Shown: in pieces, positions 30,373 to 39,513 of the stretch
Layout of the letters: each line of letters begins with the position of its first letter
Position numbering within the stretch: position 1 is the stretch's first letter
Assembly (NCBI RefSeq): GCF_002786295.1
Contig: NZ_PGTC01000008.1
Location: forward strand, 1 to 64,000
Direction of reading: 5' to 3'
Length of the DNA: 64,000 nucleotides
From: Pseudooceanicola marinus
Lineage (GTDB): Bacteria; Pseudomonadota; Alphaproteobacteria; Rhodobacterales; Rhodobacteraceae
The notes under the pieces: model-generated
Databases searched by the model: none
The model's input: the letters and a program-made list of their open reading frames with translations, nothing else
What the model was told of the DNA's origin: nothing
Position numbers and translations under genes: made by a program

Positions 30373-31638
30373 TCACATCAGGTCGGGTTGGCGGCCGACG
30401 CGGTTGGCCAGCTTGCCCACGGTCAGCCCCTGCACCACGATGGAGAAGATCACCACGCAATAGGTCGCCGTCAGGATCAGGCCCTTCCATTCGCCCTCGG
30501 GCAGCGACAGCGCCAGGGCGACGGAAATGCCGCCCTTCAGCCCGCCCCAGGTCATAATCTGCACCGTGCCGGGGCCGAAGCTGCGCAAGGGCCGCAGCAG
30601 CAGGATCGGGATCGCCACGGCGCCCAGGCGCGCCACCAGCGCCAGCCCCACGGCTAGGACCGCGGCCAGCAGGAAGTCCTGCTCGAAGGCCACGGCGAAG
30701 ACCTCCAGCCCGATCAGCAGGAAGAGGACGGCGTTCAGGATCTCGTCGATCAGGTGCCAGAAGGTCTCGACATAGTCGCGGGTGCGTTCGGACATGCCGT
30801 GGCGCGCCCCGATGTCACCGATCAGCAGGCCAGCGCAGACCGCCATGATCGGCGCCGAGACATGCAAAGCCACCGACAGCTCATACCCGCCGAAGGCCAG
30901 CGCCAGGGTGATCAGCACCTCCAGCGCCGCGTCGTCGATGTGGCGCATGATGCGGAAGACCAAGTAGCCCAGGCCAAGCCCGATCAGGGCGCCGCCCAGG
31001 GCCTCGCGGGCGAAGAGCTGCGCGGCCGCCGCCACCTGCGACTGCTCTTCGCCCCCGCCCGCGCCATGGCCCGTCGCGCCGAAGGCCAGACCCACCAGGA
31101 CCAGGTAGACGACATAGCCGACCCCGTCGTTGAACAGGCTCTCGCCGGCGATGGTCGTCTCCAGGCTCTTGCGCAGTTCCGCCTCGCGCAGCACGCCCAG
31201 CACGGCCACCGGGTCGGTGGGCGAAATCAGCGCGCCGAAGACCAGCGCGACCAGCAGGGGCATGCCCGTCAGCCAGGCAAAGCCCAGGCCCACGATGACG
31301 GTGGAGACGGCCACCCCCAGCGTCGCCATCAGCAGTACGATCGCCCATTGCTGGCGCAACTCGGACACCTTCACGTGCAGGGCGCCGGCAAACAGCAGCA
31401 GCCCCAGCATCCCCTCCAGCAGCGCATCGGAAAAATCGATGCCCAGCACCATGTCGCGCAGCTGGTCGGCCAGGGCGAAATGCGGCAGCAACTGGTCCAG
31501 GCCCAGCATCGCCAGCGAGGTGACCAGGGCCACCAGCAGGATGCCGATGGAGGACGGCAGGCGCAGGACGAAGTAGTTGACCGTGCCGAAGGCCGCGGCC
31601 AGCACGATCAGGAGAGAGGCGATTTGCAGGATGGTCAT
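30373..31638 (-). CDS. cation:proton antiporter, CPA1/NhaP family
   Basis: A 421-residue membrane protein with about 12 spans. The CPA1 signatures are SPTDPVAVLGVLREAEL and ESLFNDGVGYVVYLVLV with the conserved Asp of the FNDG motif, and GLIIGDIG-type helix GLLIGDIGARHG. It exchanges Na+ or K+ for protons across the inner membrane. No C-terminal regulatory domain is present. The DMT transporter gene follows on the same strand. Confidence 0.92.
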   Translation of the reverse strand: MTILQIASLLIVLAAAFGTVNYFVLRLPSSIGILLVALVTSLAMLGLDQLLPHFALADQLRDMVLGIDFSDALLEGMLGLLLFAGALHVKVSELRQQWAIVLLMATLGVAVSTVIVGLGFAWLTGMPLLVALVFGALISPTDPVAVLGVLREAELRKSLETTIAGESLFNDGVGYVVYLVLVGLAFGATGHGAGGGEEQSQVAAAAQLFAREALGGALIGLGLGYLVFRIMRHIDDAALEVLITLALAFGGYELSVALHVSAPIMAVCAGLLIGDIGARHGMSERTRDYVETFWHLIDEILNAVLFLLIGLEVFAVAFEQDFLLAAVLAVGLALVARLGAVAIPILLLRPLRSFGPGTVQIMTWGGLKGGISVALALSLPEGEWKGLILTATYCVVIFSIVVQGLTVGKLANRVGRQPDLM

Positions 31639-31695
31639 GGGAGGGGTCCGCGAATAGGAGGATGCCCCGGGCCTAGCACGCGGGTGGGGACAAGG

Positions 31696-32409
31696 CTATT
31701 GCGCGTCGCTGTCGCGGCGCCAGATCTGCACCGTCACCGGCAGGTGGTCCGACGCGATGCGCGCAGGCTGGGCGCGATGGGCCGTCACCGGCCCGGCCAT
31801 TAATCCGCCGCCGATGCCGAAGCGGTCCAGCGGTGCCACGGCGCGTGGCGCCGGGTAGGAAGGTGGCGAAGGCAGCAGGTCCACCATGCCCAGTTCCGCG
31901 TCCAGGTCCGCCGCTGATCCCCAGGCGTTGAAGTCGCCGGCGATCAGCACGGGCATCGGCGCGCGATCCTCCAGCGCCCGGCGCAGCGCGGCGCATTGCA
32001 TGCGGCGCGACCGGGCCACCAGGCCCAGGTGGGTGCCGATCACCCGCAGCGGGCCCAGGGCCGTGTCGAATTCGGCCAGGATGGCGCCGCGCGGCTCCAG
32101 CCCCGGCAGGTCCATGCGGTCCGTTGCCGTGAGGCGGATCCCCTCGGGGCGGTAGAGCATGGCGTTGCCGTGCCAGCCCAGCGACTGCGCCGTGCCAAAG
32201 GGCACGATCTGCCAGCCTTCGGCGCGGATCATGTCATGGGGCAGGGCGGCGGGCCGCGGCGGCAAGCGCTTGTCGGCCTCCTGCAGCACGACGATCTGCG
32301 CCTCGGTGTCCTCGATCACCTCCAGGACCCGCCGGGGGTTGCGCCGAAGATCCAGTCCGACACATTTCTGCAGGTTGTAGGTTGCGATCCGAAGCGTCAG
32401 GTCTTTCAT
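31696..32409 (-). CDS. endonuclease/exonuclease/phosphatase family protein
   Basis: A 237-residue EEP-fold protein. Catalytic motifs in order: ATYNLQKCVG (Asn), VVLQEAD (metal-binding Glu), GTHLGLVAR (His), AGDFNAWG (Asp/Asn) and IASDHLPV (Asp/His). All active-site positions are present. No signal peptide is seen. The substrate could be nucleic acid, a phospholipid head or a sugar phosphate. It is divergent from a YjdF-like gene with only 38 bp between starts. Confidence 0.85.
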   Translation of the reverse strand: MKDLTLRIATYNLQKCVGLDLRRNPRRVLEVIEDTEAQIVVLQEADKRLPPRPAALPHDMIRAEGWQIVPFGTAQSLGWHGNAMLYRPEGIRLTATDRMDLPGLEPRGAILAEFDTALGPLRVIGTHLGLVARSRRMQCAALRRALEDRAPMPVLIAGDFNAWGSAADLDAELGMVDLLPSPPSYPAPRAVAPLDRFGIGGGLMAGPVTAHRAQPARIASDHLPVTVQIWRRDSDAQ

Positions 32410-32447
32410 GAGTCATGATGTGACATCCCCCCGGCGGAGCTTCCAGC

Positions 32448-33113
32448 ATGTTTTCCGAACAATCCCTCGTGACGCGGCTGATCTGGATTTCGCTGCTCTT
32501 TTCGATAGCGGAATCCCTGGTGCTGGGGCGCTGGTCCCTGGCCTTCATCGCCGCCGCGACCCTGGGGCTGTCGATGACGCCGCTTTACGTCGCGCGCTGG
32601 ATGCACGTGCGCGTCCCGCCCAGCTTCATGGCGGCGGTGGTGCTGTTCGTGTGGGGCACGATCTTCCTCGGGGAAGTCTTTGATTTCTATAACCGTTACT
32701 GGTGGTGGGACATCGTGATGCACGGCGGCTCGGCCATCGGCTTCGGCCTGATCGGCACGGTTCTGGTGCTGATCATGTTCCAGGGCGACCGCTACGCCGC
32801 GCCGCCCATTGCCATCGCCTTCTTCGCCTATTGCTTCGCCGTGTCGATCGGCGCCAGCTGGGAGGTGTTCGAGTTCTCCATGGACCAGCTTTTCGGCACC
32901 AACATGCAGAAATCCGGGCTTAGGGACACCATGGGCGATCTGATCGTCGACCACGTCGGTGCGATCCTTGGCGCCTCGGCAGGCTTTGCCTACCTCAAGG
33001 GGCAGGAACGCGGCGGGCTGACGCGGATGATCGACGATTTCGTCAAGAGGAACCCGCGCTTCTTCAAGAAACTGAAGGACTGGCAGCACAAGCACGACGA
33101 CACACAGGGCTAG
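32448..33113 (+). CDS. YjdF-like inner membrane protein (DUF2238 type)
   Basis: A 221-residue protein with about six spans and a soluble basic C-terminal tail. The conserved family segment is FLGEVFDFYNRYWWWDIVMH, then SIGASWEVFEFSMDQLF and RDTMGDLIVDHVGAILGA, polar residues placed inside membrane helices that suggest a functional site. GGAG precedes the ATG. The function of the family is not established. The C-terminal 40 residues are rich in Lys/Arg and probably cytoplasmic. Confidence 0.78.
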   Translation: MFSEQSLVTRLIWISLLFSIAESLVLGRWSLAFIAAATLGLSMTPLYVARWMHVRVPPSFMAAVVLFVWGTIFLGEVFDFYNRYWWWDIVMHGGSAIGFGLIGTVLVLIMFQGDRYAAPPIAIAFFAYCFAVSIGASWEVFEFSMDQLFGTNMQKSGLRDTMGDLIVDHVGAILGASAGFAYLKGQERGGLTRMIDDFVKRNPRFFKKLKDWQHKHDDTQG

Positions 33114-33237
33114 GCCGGGGCGGCTTTACCCTGAACCGAGGGGCGCGCGCGAGGTCCGGGGCATCGGCGTGCCTCATGGACCACTGCCGGGAACCCGGTG
33201 ATCCGGGCTGCGGCGACCAGTCTCGGCTCGTCCGGCG

Positions 33238-34665
33238 TCAGGTCCCGCAGAAGGTCGCCTCGACCTCTTCGCCCGGCGCCGCGGGCTGTGCCAGATCGGC
33301 GTTCTCGCCCGACAGGGTGAAAGGCGTCTGAAGGACCTGGGTCAGCCGGTGGAACGGCGCCATGTCGCCGATCTGGGCTGCGGCCAGGGCCTCCTCGACG
33401 CGGTGGTTGCGGGGGATGACGGCCGGATTGGTCGCCTGCATCCGCTCCTGCGGCAGGCTTTCGCTGGTGATCCGTGCCTCCCACTCCCGGCGCCAGGCGG
33501 CAAAGCCCGCGCCATCGTCGAACAGGCGTTCGGCCAGGGCCACGTCCAGCGACAGGGCGCGGAAGCTGTTGGTGAAATCCGCCCCCTGGTTCTGCAACAG
33601 CGCCAGCCAGGCTTCGATCAGCGAGCGATCCGCCTCACGCGCGTCGGCCAGGCCCAGCTTCTGCCCGAAGCGCCGCAGGGTCGCCGCGTCGATCAGCGCG
33701 GGCATGGCATGCACGGCCTGGGTGTAGGTCTCCACCATCGCTTCGGCGTCCTCTTCCAGAAGCAGCAGGGCCGAGGCCAGCTGCGCCATGTTCCAGGGCA
33801 GGACATGGCGCTGGCTGTCGTAGGCATAGCGCCCCTGCCGGTCGATGGAGGAGAAGACGGTCTGCGGGTGGTAGGCCTCCATGAAGGCACAGGGGCCGTA
33901 GTCGATGGTTTCGCCCGAAATCGTCGTGTTGTCGGTGTTCATCACCCCATGGATGAACCCCAGCGACAGCCACTGCGCCACCAGTTCGGCCTGCCGGGCG
34001 ATGACGCCCTTCAAGAAGGCCAGGGGGCTGTCGGCCTCAGGATCGTGGCGGGCGATGGCATGGTCCAGCAGGACCCGCATGCGCGCGCCGTCACGGCGGC
34101 CGGCGAAGAACTCGAAATGGCCGACGCGCAGGTGCGAGCTGGCCACCCGGGTCAGCACGGCGCCGGGCAGGGCGGTTTCACGGTGGACCGTATCGCCCGT
34201 GGCCACGGCAGCCAGCGACCGGGTGGTGGGCACGCCAAGGGCCGCCATGGCCTCGCTGACGATGTATTCGCGCAGCACCGGCCCCATGGGGGCCAGCCCG
34301 TCGCCGCCCCGGGAAAAGGCCGTACGCCCCGATCCCTTCAGTTGCAGGTCCCGGCGCTGGCCCTGGGTATCCACCACCTCGCCGATCAGCAGGGCGCGCC
34401 CGTCACCCAGCTGGGGCGAGAAGCCGCCGAACTGGTGCCCGGCGTAGGCCTGGGCGATGGGCTCGGCGCCTTCGGGCAGGGCATTGCCGGAAAAGCACTG
34501 CGCCAGCTCCGTCTCGGTCGGGGTGCCGCCCATGCCCAGTTCCGCCGCCAGGGGCGTGTTGAAGGCCAGCAGCTCCGGCGCGGGGGCCGGGCGCGGTTCC
34601 TGGCGCAGGAAGAACCCCTCGGGCAGGGCGGCGAAGGAATTGTCGAAGGGGAAGGTGATGCTCAT
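33238..34665 (-). CDS. selO: protein adenylyltransferase SelO (YdiU)
   Basis: A 475-residue pseudokinase-fold enzyme that transfers AMP from ATP to protein hydroxyls. Family landmarks are YAGHQFGGFSPQLGDGRALLI, DLQLKGSGRTAFSRGGDGLA, LDHAIARH, GVMNTDNTTISGETIDYGPC and the C-terminal FCGT. The last cysteine near the end is the position that is selenocysteine in animals. Full length. It is convergent with the YjdF-like gene; the 124 bp between them hold nothing recognised. Confidence 0.94.
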   Translation of the reverse strand: MSITFPFDNSFAALPEGFFLRQEPRPAPAPELLAFNTPLAAELGMGGTPTETELAQCFSGNALPEGAEPIAQAYAGHQFGGFSPQLGDGRALLIGEVVDTQGQRRDLQLKGSGRTAFSRGGDGLAPMGPVLREYIVSEAMAALGVPTTRSLAAVATGDTVHRETALPGAVLTRVASSHLRVGHFEFFAGRRDGARMRVLLDHAIARHDPEADSPLAFLKGVIARQAELVAQWLSLGFIHGVMNTDNTTISGETIDYGPCAFMEAYHPQTVFSSIDRQGRYAYDSQRHVLPWNMAQLASALLLLEEDAEAMVETYTQAVHAMPALIDAATLRRFGQKLGLADAREADRSLIEAWLALLQNQGADFTNSFRALSLDVALAERLFDDGAGFAAWRREWEARITSESLPQERMQATNPAVIPRNHRVEEALAAAQIGDMAPFHRLTQVLQTPFTLSGENADLAQPAAPGEEVEATFCGT

Positions 34666-34747
34666 GAGGGAAAGCTAGGTCTTCGCTGTGCCTTTTGCCA
34701 GCCCGCCCGACCAAACCCGCCCGACAAAACCCGGGCGACGCAGGCGA

Positions 34748-35194
34748 TCAGAAGGCGCGGGAGAAGCTCAGCGCGCCCTCGGTGGTGCGATAGCCCGCGG
34801 CGCGCGCCAGCCGCGCCAGGGCGTGGTCGGGGCCGGGCACCTGCAGGCGCAGGCGCCGCAGCCCGGCGGCCGAGAGGGCGCGGGGCAGGGTCGACAGCAG
34901 TTCGCCGCCGATGCCGCGCCCGCGGATCGCGGGACGCACCCAGATCTCGTCCAGCTCCGCCGACAGACCGCCGGCCACCAACGACCAGCCGAAGCTGATC
35001 GCGGCATAGCCGATGGGCGCCCGCGCCGGGCCGGCGATATAGATCGCCCCGTACGGCGCGCCCTCCAGGATCGGCGTCATCGCCTCGCGCAGTGCCCATT
35101 CCTCGCTCTGCAGGCCCAGTTCCGTATGGCAGGCCCGCAGCATCGGCAGCAGCCGCGTCTCGTCGCCCTCACGGGCCAGATGCAGAACCGTCAC
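34748..35194 (-). CDS. GNAT family N-acetyltransferase
   Basis: A 148-residue acetyltransferase. The GTG at 35194 overlaps the nucleoside hydrolase stop (GTGA), giving MTVLHLAREGDETRLL; coupling and family length favour this start. The acetyl-CoA binding motif A is ELDEIWVRPAIRGRGIGGEL, near residues 85-104. The target amine is unknown. Confidence 0.83.
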   Translation of the reverse strand: MTVLHLAREGDETRLLPMLRACHTELGLQSEEWALREAMTPILEGAPYGAIYIAGPARAPIGYAAISFGWSLVAGGLSAELDEIWVRPAIRGRGIGGELLSTLPRALSAAGLRRLRLQVPGPDHALARLARAAGYRTTEGALSFSRAF

Positions 35195-36135
35195 AGACGC
35201 GCCAGCCTTTCGGTCAGCAGATCGAAGAACCCTTGCGCGTCGACGTCGCCGATGAACAGCGCATTGGCCGTCCGGTCGGTGACCCGCCACCAGTCGGCGA
35301 CGGTCATGCCCAGGGTCAACTCGGACTGGGTCTCGATCTCGACATTGATGTGGCGCCCGGAGAACAGATCGGGCTTCAGCAGGTAGGCGATGACGCAGGG
35401 GTCATGCAGCGGCCCGCCGTCGGAGCCGTATTTTTCGGTATCGAAGCGTTCGAAGAAATCGATCATCTCGGCCACGCCGATGCCCACCTTGCTGCCCAGC
35501 TCGCGGATCGCCTCGATCCGGGGCGGGGTGCAGAGCACCTTGTGGGTCACGTCCAGCGGCATGACGACGATCGGAACGCCGGATTTGAACACGATGTCCG
35601 AGGCTTCGGGGTCGACCCAGATGTTGAATTCCGCGGCCGGGGTGATGTTGCCCACCTCGAAGTAGGCACCGCCCATCAGGACGATTTCCTGCACCCTCTC
35701 GACGATGTCGGGGGCCTTCTTGAAGGCGGTGGCGATGTTGGTGAGCGGACCCATGGGGCAGAGGGTGACGGAGCCTGCGGGTTCGGTGCGCAGGGTGTCG
35801 ATGATGAAATCGACGCCGTGTTTGTCCTGCAGGGGCATGACGGGTTCGGGCAGCGGCGGTTCCGGACCGTCGAGGCCGGTCTTGCCGTGCACATGCTCGG
35901 CGGTATGCAGCGGCCGCTTGATCGGCGCGTCGCAGCCGGCATAGACCAGGACGTCGGGGCGGTCGGCCAGTTCGCAGACCTTGCGGGCGTTCACGCCGGT
36001 CAGCGACAGCGGCACGTTGCCGGCCACGGCGGTGATTCCCAGCAGCTCGATCTCTTCCGGGCTGGCCAGGGCCAGCAGGATGGCCACGGCATCGTCCTGC
36101 CCGGGATCCGTGTCGATGATGATCTTGCGCGCCAT
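35191..36135 (-). CDS. nucleoside hydrolase (inosine-uridine preferring type)
   Basis: A 314-residue enzyme hydrolysing the N-glycosidic bond of ribonucleosides. The Ca2+-binding N-terminal motif is IIIDTDPGQDDAVAILLA. Also visible are CPMGPLTNIATA, IVLMGGAYFEVGNITPAAEF with Asn residues of the ribose pocket, and LHDPCVIAYLL with the catalytic-site His/Asp. AAGGAAAGACAC precedes the ATG at 36135. The GNAT gene starts inside its stop codon. Confidence 0.93.
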   Translation of the reverse strand: MARKIIIDTDPGQDDAVAILLALASPEEIELLGITAVAGNVPLSLTGVNARKVCELADRPDVLVYAGCDAPIKRPLHTAEHVHGKTGLDGPEPPLPEPVMPLQDKHGVDFIIDTLRTEPAGSVTLCPMGPLTNIATAFKKAPDIVERVQEIVLMGGAYFEVGNITPAAEFNIWVDPEASDIVFKSGVPIVVMPLDVTHKVLCTPPRIEAIRELGSKVGIGVAEMIDFFERFDTEKYGSDGGPLHDPCVIAYLLKPDLFSGRHINVEIETQSELTLGMTVADWWRVTDRTANALFIGDVDAQGFFDLLTERLARL

Positions 36136-36334
36136 GTGTCTTTCCTTGCTCGTCCTCGTCTCGCGCGGACCATGTGGCCGTGCGGCGGAATTGTCCATGG
36201 CATGTACGATGGGCCGGCGGAAATCCCTCTGGCCGGGTCAGGGACTGCGGTGAGGCTGGGCGATATGCGCCTTCAGCGGGCCGCGGCAAAGGGGGGCTGG
36301 CCCAACGGAGGTCCGCCGCGCCAGCCCAGGGTAA

Positions 36335-37342
36335 TCAGCCGTCGAAATCGACTTCCTCGATCAGGCGCAGAGCGTCGGGGCGCAGGTGAGCCAGCTCGAT
36401 CAGCGGCACGTCATCGGGGGTGAAGCTGCCCCAGCTTGCCACCAGCTCGGAGGCCTCGATGCCCGGCACGATCGGATATTCGTAGTTCTTCTCGGCATAG
36501 ATCTGCTGCGCCTCGGGGGAAACGAGGAATTCCATGAAGGTCAGCGCATTGTCGCGGTTGGGCGCGGATTGCGTCATGGCGATGCCAGAGACGTTCACAT
36601 GGGCGCCACCCTCCTCGAAGTGCGGGAAGATGATGCGCACGGAGTTGGCCCACTCCTGCTGCTCGGGGTCCTCCAGCATCTTGCCCATGTAGTAGGTGTT
36701 GCCCAGCGAGATGTCGCATTCCCCGGCCCAGATCGCCCGCACCTGGGCGCGGTCGTTGCCCTGCGGCTTGCGTGCAAGGTTGCTCTTCACGCCTTCCAGC
36801 CAGGTCTTGGTGGCTTCTTCGCCGTGATGGGCCAGGTAGGCCGAGACCAGGGCGACGTTGTAGGCATGGGTGCCGGAACGGGTGCAAATGCGGTCGGTCC
36901 ACTTGGGGTCGGCCAGATCCTCGTAGCTTTCCAGCTCGCCGTCGGCCACGCGCTCCTTGCTGGCATAGACGACGCGGGCACGGGTGGTCACGCCCCACCA
37001 GTGGCCGTCGGGGTCGTGCAGGGCGGTCGGGATCGCCTCGCGCAGGACCTCGCTGTCGACGGCCTGGGTGACGCCGGCGTCGACGATGGCCGACAGGCGC
37101 GCGATGTCCACGGTCAGCACCAGGTCGGCGGGAGAGCGCATGCCCTCGGCCTTCAGTCGTTCCACCATGCCCTGTTCCAGGTAGGCGATGTTGACGTCGA
37201 TCCCGGTTTCCTCGGTGAAGGCCTCGGCCAGGGGGGCGATCAGCTCGGGCTGACGATAGGAATAGATGTTCAGCTCGTCCGCCATGGCTGGCACGGTCAG
37301 GGCGGCAAGGGTTGCGAGGGTGGTGGTGGAACGCAGGAACAT
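36335..37342 (-). CDS. Fe(3+) ABC transporter periplasmic binding protein
   Basis: A 335-residue class II binding protein of the FbpA/FutA type. A signal peptide (cleavage after VPAMA) is followed by DELNIYSYRQPELIAPL. The twin tyrosines in GNTYYMGKM match the iron ligands of this family. It would bind ferric iron in the periplasm. The permease and ATPase genes usually next to it are absent: neighbours are mazG upstream and a nucleoside hydrolase downstream, so it must use components encoded elsewhere. Confidence 0.9.
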   Translation of the reverse strand: MFLRSTTTLATLAALTVPAMADELNIYSYRQPELIAPLAEAFTEETGIDVNIAYLEQGMVERLKAEGMRSPADLVLTVDIARLSAIVDAGVTQAVDSEVLREAIPTALHDPDGHWWGVTTRARVVYASKERVADGELESYEDLADPKWTDRICTRSGTHAYNVALVSAYLAHHGEEATKTWLEGVKSNLARKPQGNDRAQVRAIWAGECDISLGNTYYMGKMLEDPEQQEWANSVRIIFPHFEEGGAHVNVSGIAMTQSAPNRDNALTFMEFLVSPEAQQIYAEKNYEYPIVPGIEASELVASWGSFTPDDVPLIELAHLRPDALRLIEEVDFDG

Positions 37343-37378
37343 GGGCTTCTCCGGGTCGCATACTGTTGACTGTGCCCG

Positions 37379-37408
37379 GTTATGGCGAAGGTCCTAGCTG
37401 CCGGTCAA
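37379..37408 (-). promoter_or_regulatory. candidate promoter of the iron-binding protein gene
   Basis: On the minus strand TTGACC (37408-37403), an 18-bp spacer and CATAAC (37384-37379). No convincing iron-responsive box could be read by eye. Confidence 0.4.
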
Positions 37409-37442
37409 TACCCGATTAAAAGAATAGGGTTTTCGATCGGGT

Positions 37443-38279
37443 TCACTCTGCCGCCTTCGCTGCCTTCTCTGCGGCCTTGGCGGCGTCCCACAGGGCGTCC
37501 ATTTCTGCCAGGTCACTGTCCGCCGGGCTGCGGCCCTGGGCAGTCAATGCGTCCTCAATGGCGTTGAAGCGGCGGGTGAACTTGGCGTTGGCGGCGCGCA
37601 GGGCCTCTTCGGGATCGACACCCAGGTGGCGGCCCAGGTTGGCCAAGATGAACATCAGGTCGCCGTATTCCTCGACCACCTCTGCCTGTGTCAGCTCGTC
37701 TCGGGCCTCGACCAGCTCGGCGGCCTCCTCGGCGATCTTGTCGACAACCTCGCCGGTCTGCGGCCAGTCGAAGCCAACACGCGCGGCGCGCTTTTGCAGC
37801 TTCACCGCGCGCATCAGGGCGGGCAGCCCCATGGCCACGCCGTCCAGCACGCGGGTTTCCTTCTTGGCAGCGCGCTCGGCGGCCTTGATCTTCTCCCAGT
37901 CGACGGTCTGCTGCGCCGCCGACTTGTCGCGGCTCTCATCCCCGAAGATATGGGGATGGCGGAAGATCATCTTCTGCGCCACGGTCTCCGCCACACGGTC
38001 GAAATCGAACAGCCCTTCTTCCTCGGCCATCTGCCCGTGGAAGACCACCTGCAGCAACAGATCGCCCAGCTCTCCCTCCAGCTCATCCCAGGCGCCGCGC
38101 TGGATCGCATCGTCGACCTCGTAGGCTTCCTCGATGGTGTAGGGCGCGATGGAGGCGAAAGTCTGCTCGATGTCCCAGGGGCACCCCGCGTCGGGGTCGC
38201 GCAGGCGGCGCATGATCTCGCGCAGGCGGGGCAGCCCTGCCGGAACGTCATGGATGGGATCGCGGGCTTGATCGGCCAT
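37443..38279 (-). CDS. mazG: nucleoside triphosphate pyrophosphohydrolase MazG
   Basis: A 278-residue protein with two MazG all-alpha domains, hydrolysing (d)NTPs to monophosphates and pyrophosphate. The N-terminal domain shows CPWDIEQTFASIAPYTIEEA and the ELGDLLLQVVFH helix with metal-binding acidic residues; the C-terminal one shows EEAAELVEA and EEYGDLMFILANLGRH. The start Met at 38279 (MADQARDPIHDVP) has GAGG upstream. The long open frame beyond it is antisense to the neighbouring hydrolase. Divergent from the M20 gene at 38343. Confidence 0.95.
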   Translation of the reverse strand: MADQARDPIHDVPAGLPRLREIMRRLRDPDAGCPWDIEQTFASIAPYTIEEAYEVDDAIQRGAWDELEGELGDLLLQVVFHGQMAEEEGLFDFDRVAETVAQKMIFRHPHIFGDESRDKSAAQQTVDWEKIKAAERAAKKETRVLDGVAMGLPALMRAVKLQKRAARVGFDWPQTGEVVDKIAEEAAELVEARDELTQAEVVEEYGDLMFILANLGRHLGVDPEEALRAANAKFTRRFNAIEDALTAQGRSPADSDLAEMDALWDAAKAAEKAAKAAE

Positions 38280-38342
38280 TGCAGCGCCTCGTGCTTTGGG
38301 ATTTCCTGCAACCTGACGAGTGAACCCCAAGGAGTCCAGACC

Positions 38343-39512
38343 ATGCCCGTGGTCAATCGCATCGCCGGTCTCGCCGAGGAAATGGAAGGCTGGCGCAAGC
38401 ATCTGCATACCATCCCCGAGATCGGGTTCGACTGTTTCCAGACCGCCGCCTACGTGGCCGGCAAGCTGCGCGAGTTCGGCGTGGACGAGATCCATGAAGG
38501 CATCGCGAAGACCGGCATTGTGGCAATCATCGAGGGGCGGCAGGCCGGGCCCACCATCGGGCTGCGGGCCGACATGGACGCCCTGCCGATGCAGGAGGAA
38601 ACGGGGCTGGAGCATGCCTCGACCCACGAGGGCGCCATGCACGCCTGCGGTCACGACGGCCATACCACCATGCTGCTGGGCGCGGCGAAATACCTGGCGG
38701 AGACGCGCAACTTCGCGGGCCGTGTCGCGCTGATCTTCCAGCCGGCGGAAGAGGACGGCGGCGGCGGCGGACGCATGGTCGAGGCGGGCGTCATGGACCG
38801 CTTCGAGATCGCCGAGGTCTATGCGCTGCACAACGCCCCCGGCGAACCGCTGGGCCGGTTCCGCACCGCCCCCGGCGCGATGATGGCCGCCGTTGACACG
38901 CTCCATATCCATATCACCGGCGTCGGAGGCCACGCGGCGAAACCCCATGTGACCCGCGATCCCATCGCTGCCGCCGTGGGCATCTACACCGCCATCCAGA
39001 CCGTCCTGTCGCGCAACCACGATCCGTTGCAGGACCTGGTCGTCTCGATCACCCAGATCCACACCGGCTCGGCCGAGAACGTGATCCCCGAAAAGGCCTA
39101 TATCAACGGCACCGTGCGCACCTACGACCCCGTCGTGCAGGACATGGTCGAGGAACGCCTGAGGGAGATCGTGGCGGGGCAGGCGGCGGCCTATGGCGTC
39201 GAGGCGGAGCTGATCTACGAACGCTGGTATCCGGCCACGATCAACACGCCGGAAAAGGCCGAGTTCGCCGCCCGCGTGGCCCGCGACGTGGCCGGGGCGG
39301 AGGCCGTCGTGGTCAATGATGAGCGCCAGATGGGGGCCGAGGATTTCTCCTTCATGCTGAACGCCCGCCCCGGCGCCTACCTGTTCCTGGGCCAGGGCGA
39401 CACCGCCCCGGTCCATCACCCGAAGTTCGATTTCAACGACGCGATCGCGCCGGTGGGGGCCAGTTTTTTTGCCCGCACCGTGGAGACCGCGCTGCCCCTG
39501 AAGGAGGCATGA
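38343..39512 (+). CDS. M20 family metallo-amidohydrolase (second paralogue)
   Basis: A 389-residue M20D enzyme. HACGHDGH is at residues 100-107 (Cys102, His104, His107), QPAEEDGGGGG supplies the acidic pair, and GAEDFSFML lies near the C-terminus. AAGGAG sits nine bases before the ATG; the open frame further upstream is antisense to mazG. The agmatinase-family gene begins 1 bp after its stop. A nitrogen-compound pathway hydrolysing an N-acyl or amidine substrate is likely, but not specified by sequence. Confidence 0.93.
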   Translation: MPVVNRIAGLAEEMEGWRKHLHTIPEIGFDCFQTAAYVAGKLREFGVDEIHEGIAKTGIVAIIEGRQAGPTIGLRADMDALPMQEETGLEHASTHEGAMHACGHDGHTTMLLGAAKYLAETRNFAGRVALIFQPAEEDGGGGGRMVEAGVMDRFEIAEVYALHNAPGEPLGRFRTAPGAMMAAVDTLHIHITGVGGHAAKPHVTRDPIAAAVGIYTAIQTVLSRNHDPLQDLVVSITQIHTGSAENVIPEKAYINGTVRTYDPVVQDMVEERLREIVAGQAAAYGVEAELIYERWYPATINTPEKAEFAARVARDVAGAEAVVVNDERQMGAEDFSFMLNARPGAYLFLGQGDTAPVHHPKFDFNDAIAPVGASFFARTVETALPLKEA

Positions 39513-39513
39513 C

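Noticed and set aside
33110-33484. 124-codon minus-strand ORF overlapping the SelO 3' end
   Set aside because: Arg/Gly/Pro-rich out-of-frame shadow of selO with no start signal.
37343-37442. iron-responsive operator before the ferric-iron binding protein gene
   Set aside because: No Fur-, RirA- or Irr-type palindrome could be read convincingly; only a generic promoter candidate remains.
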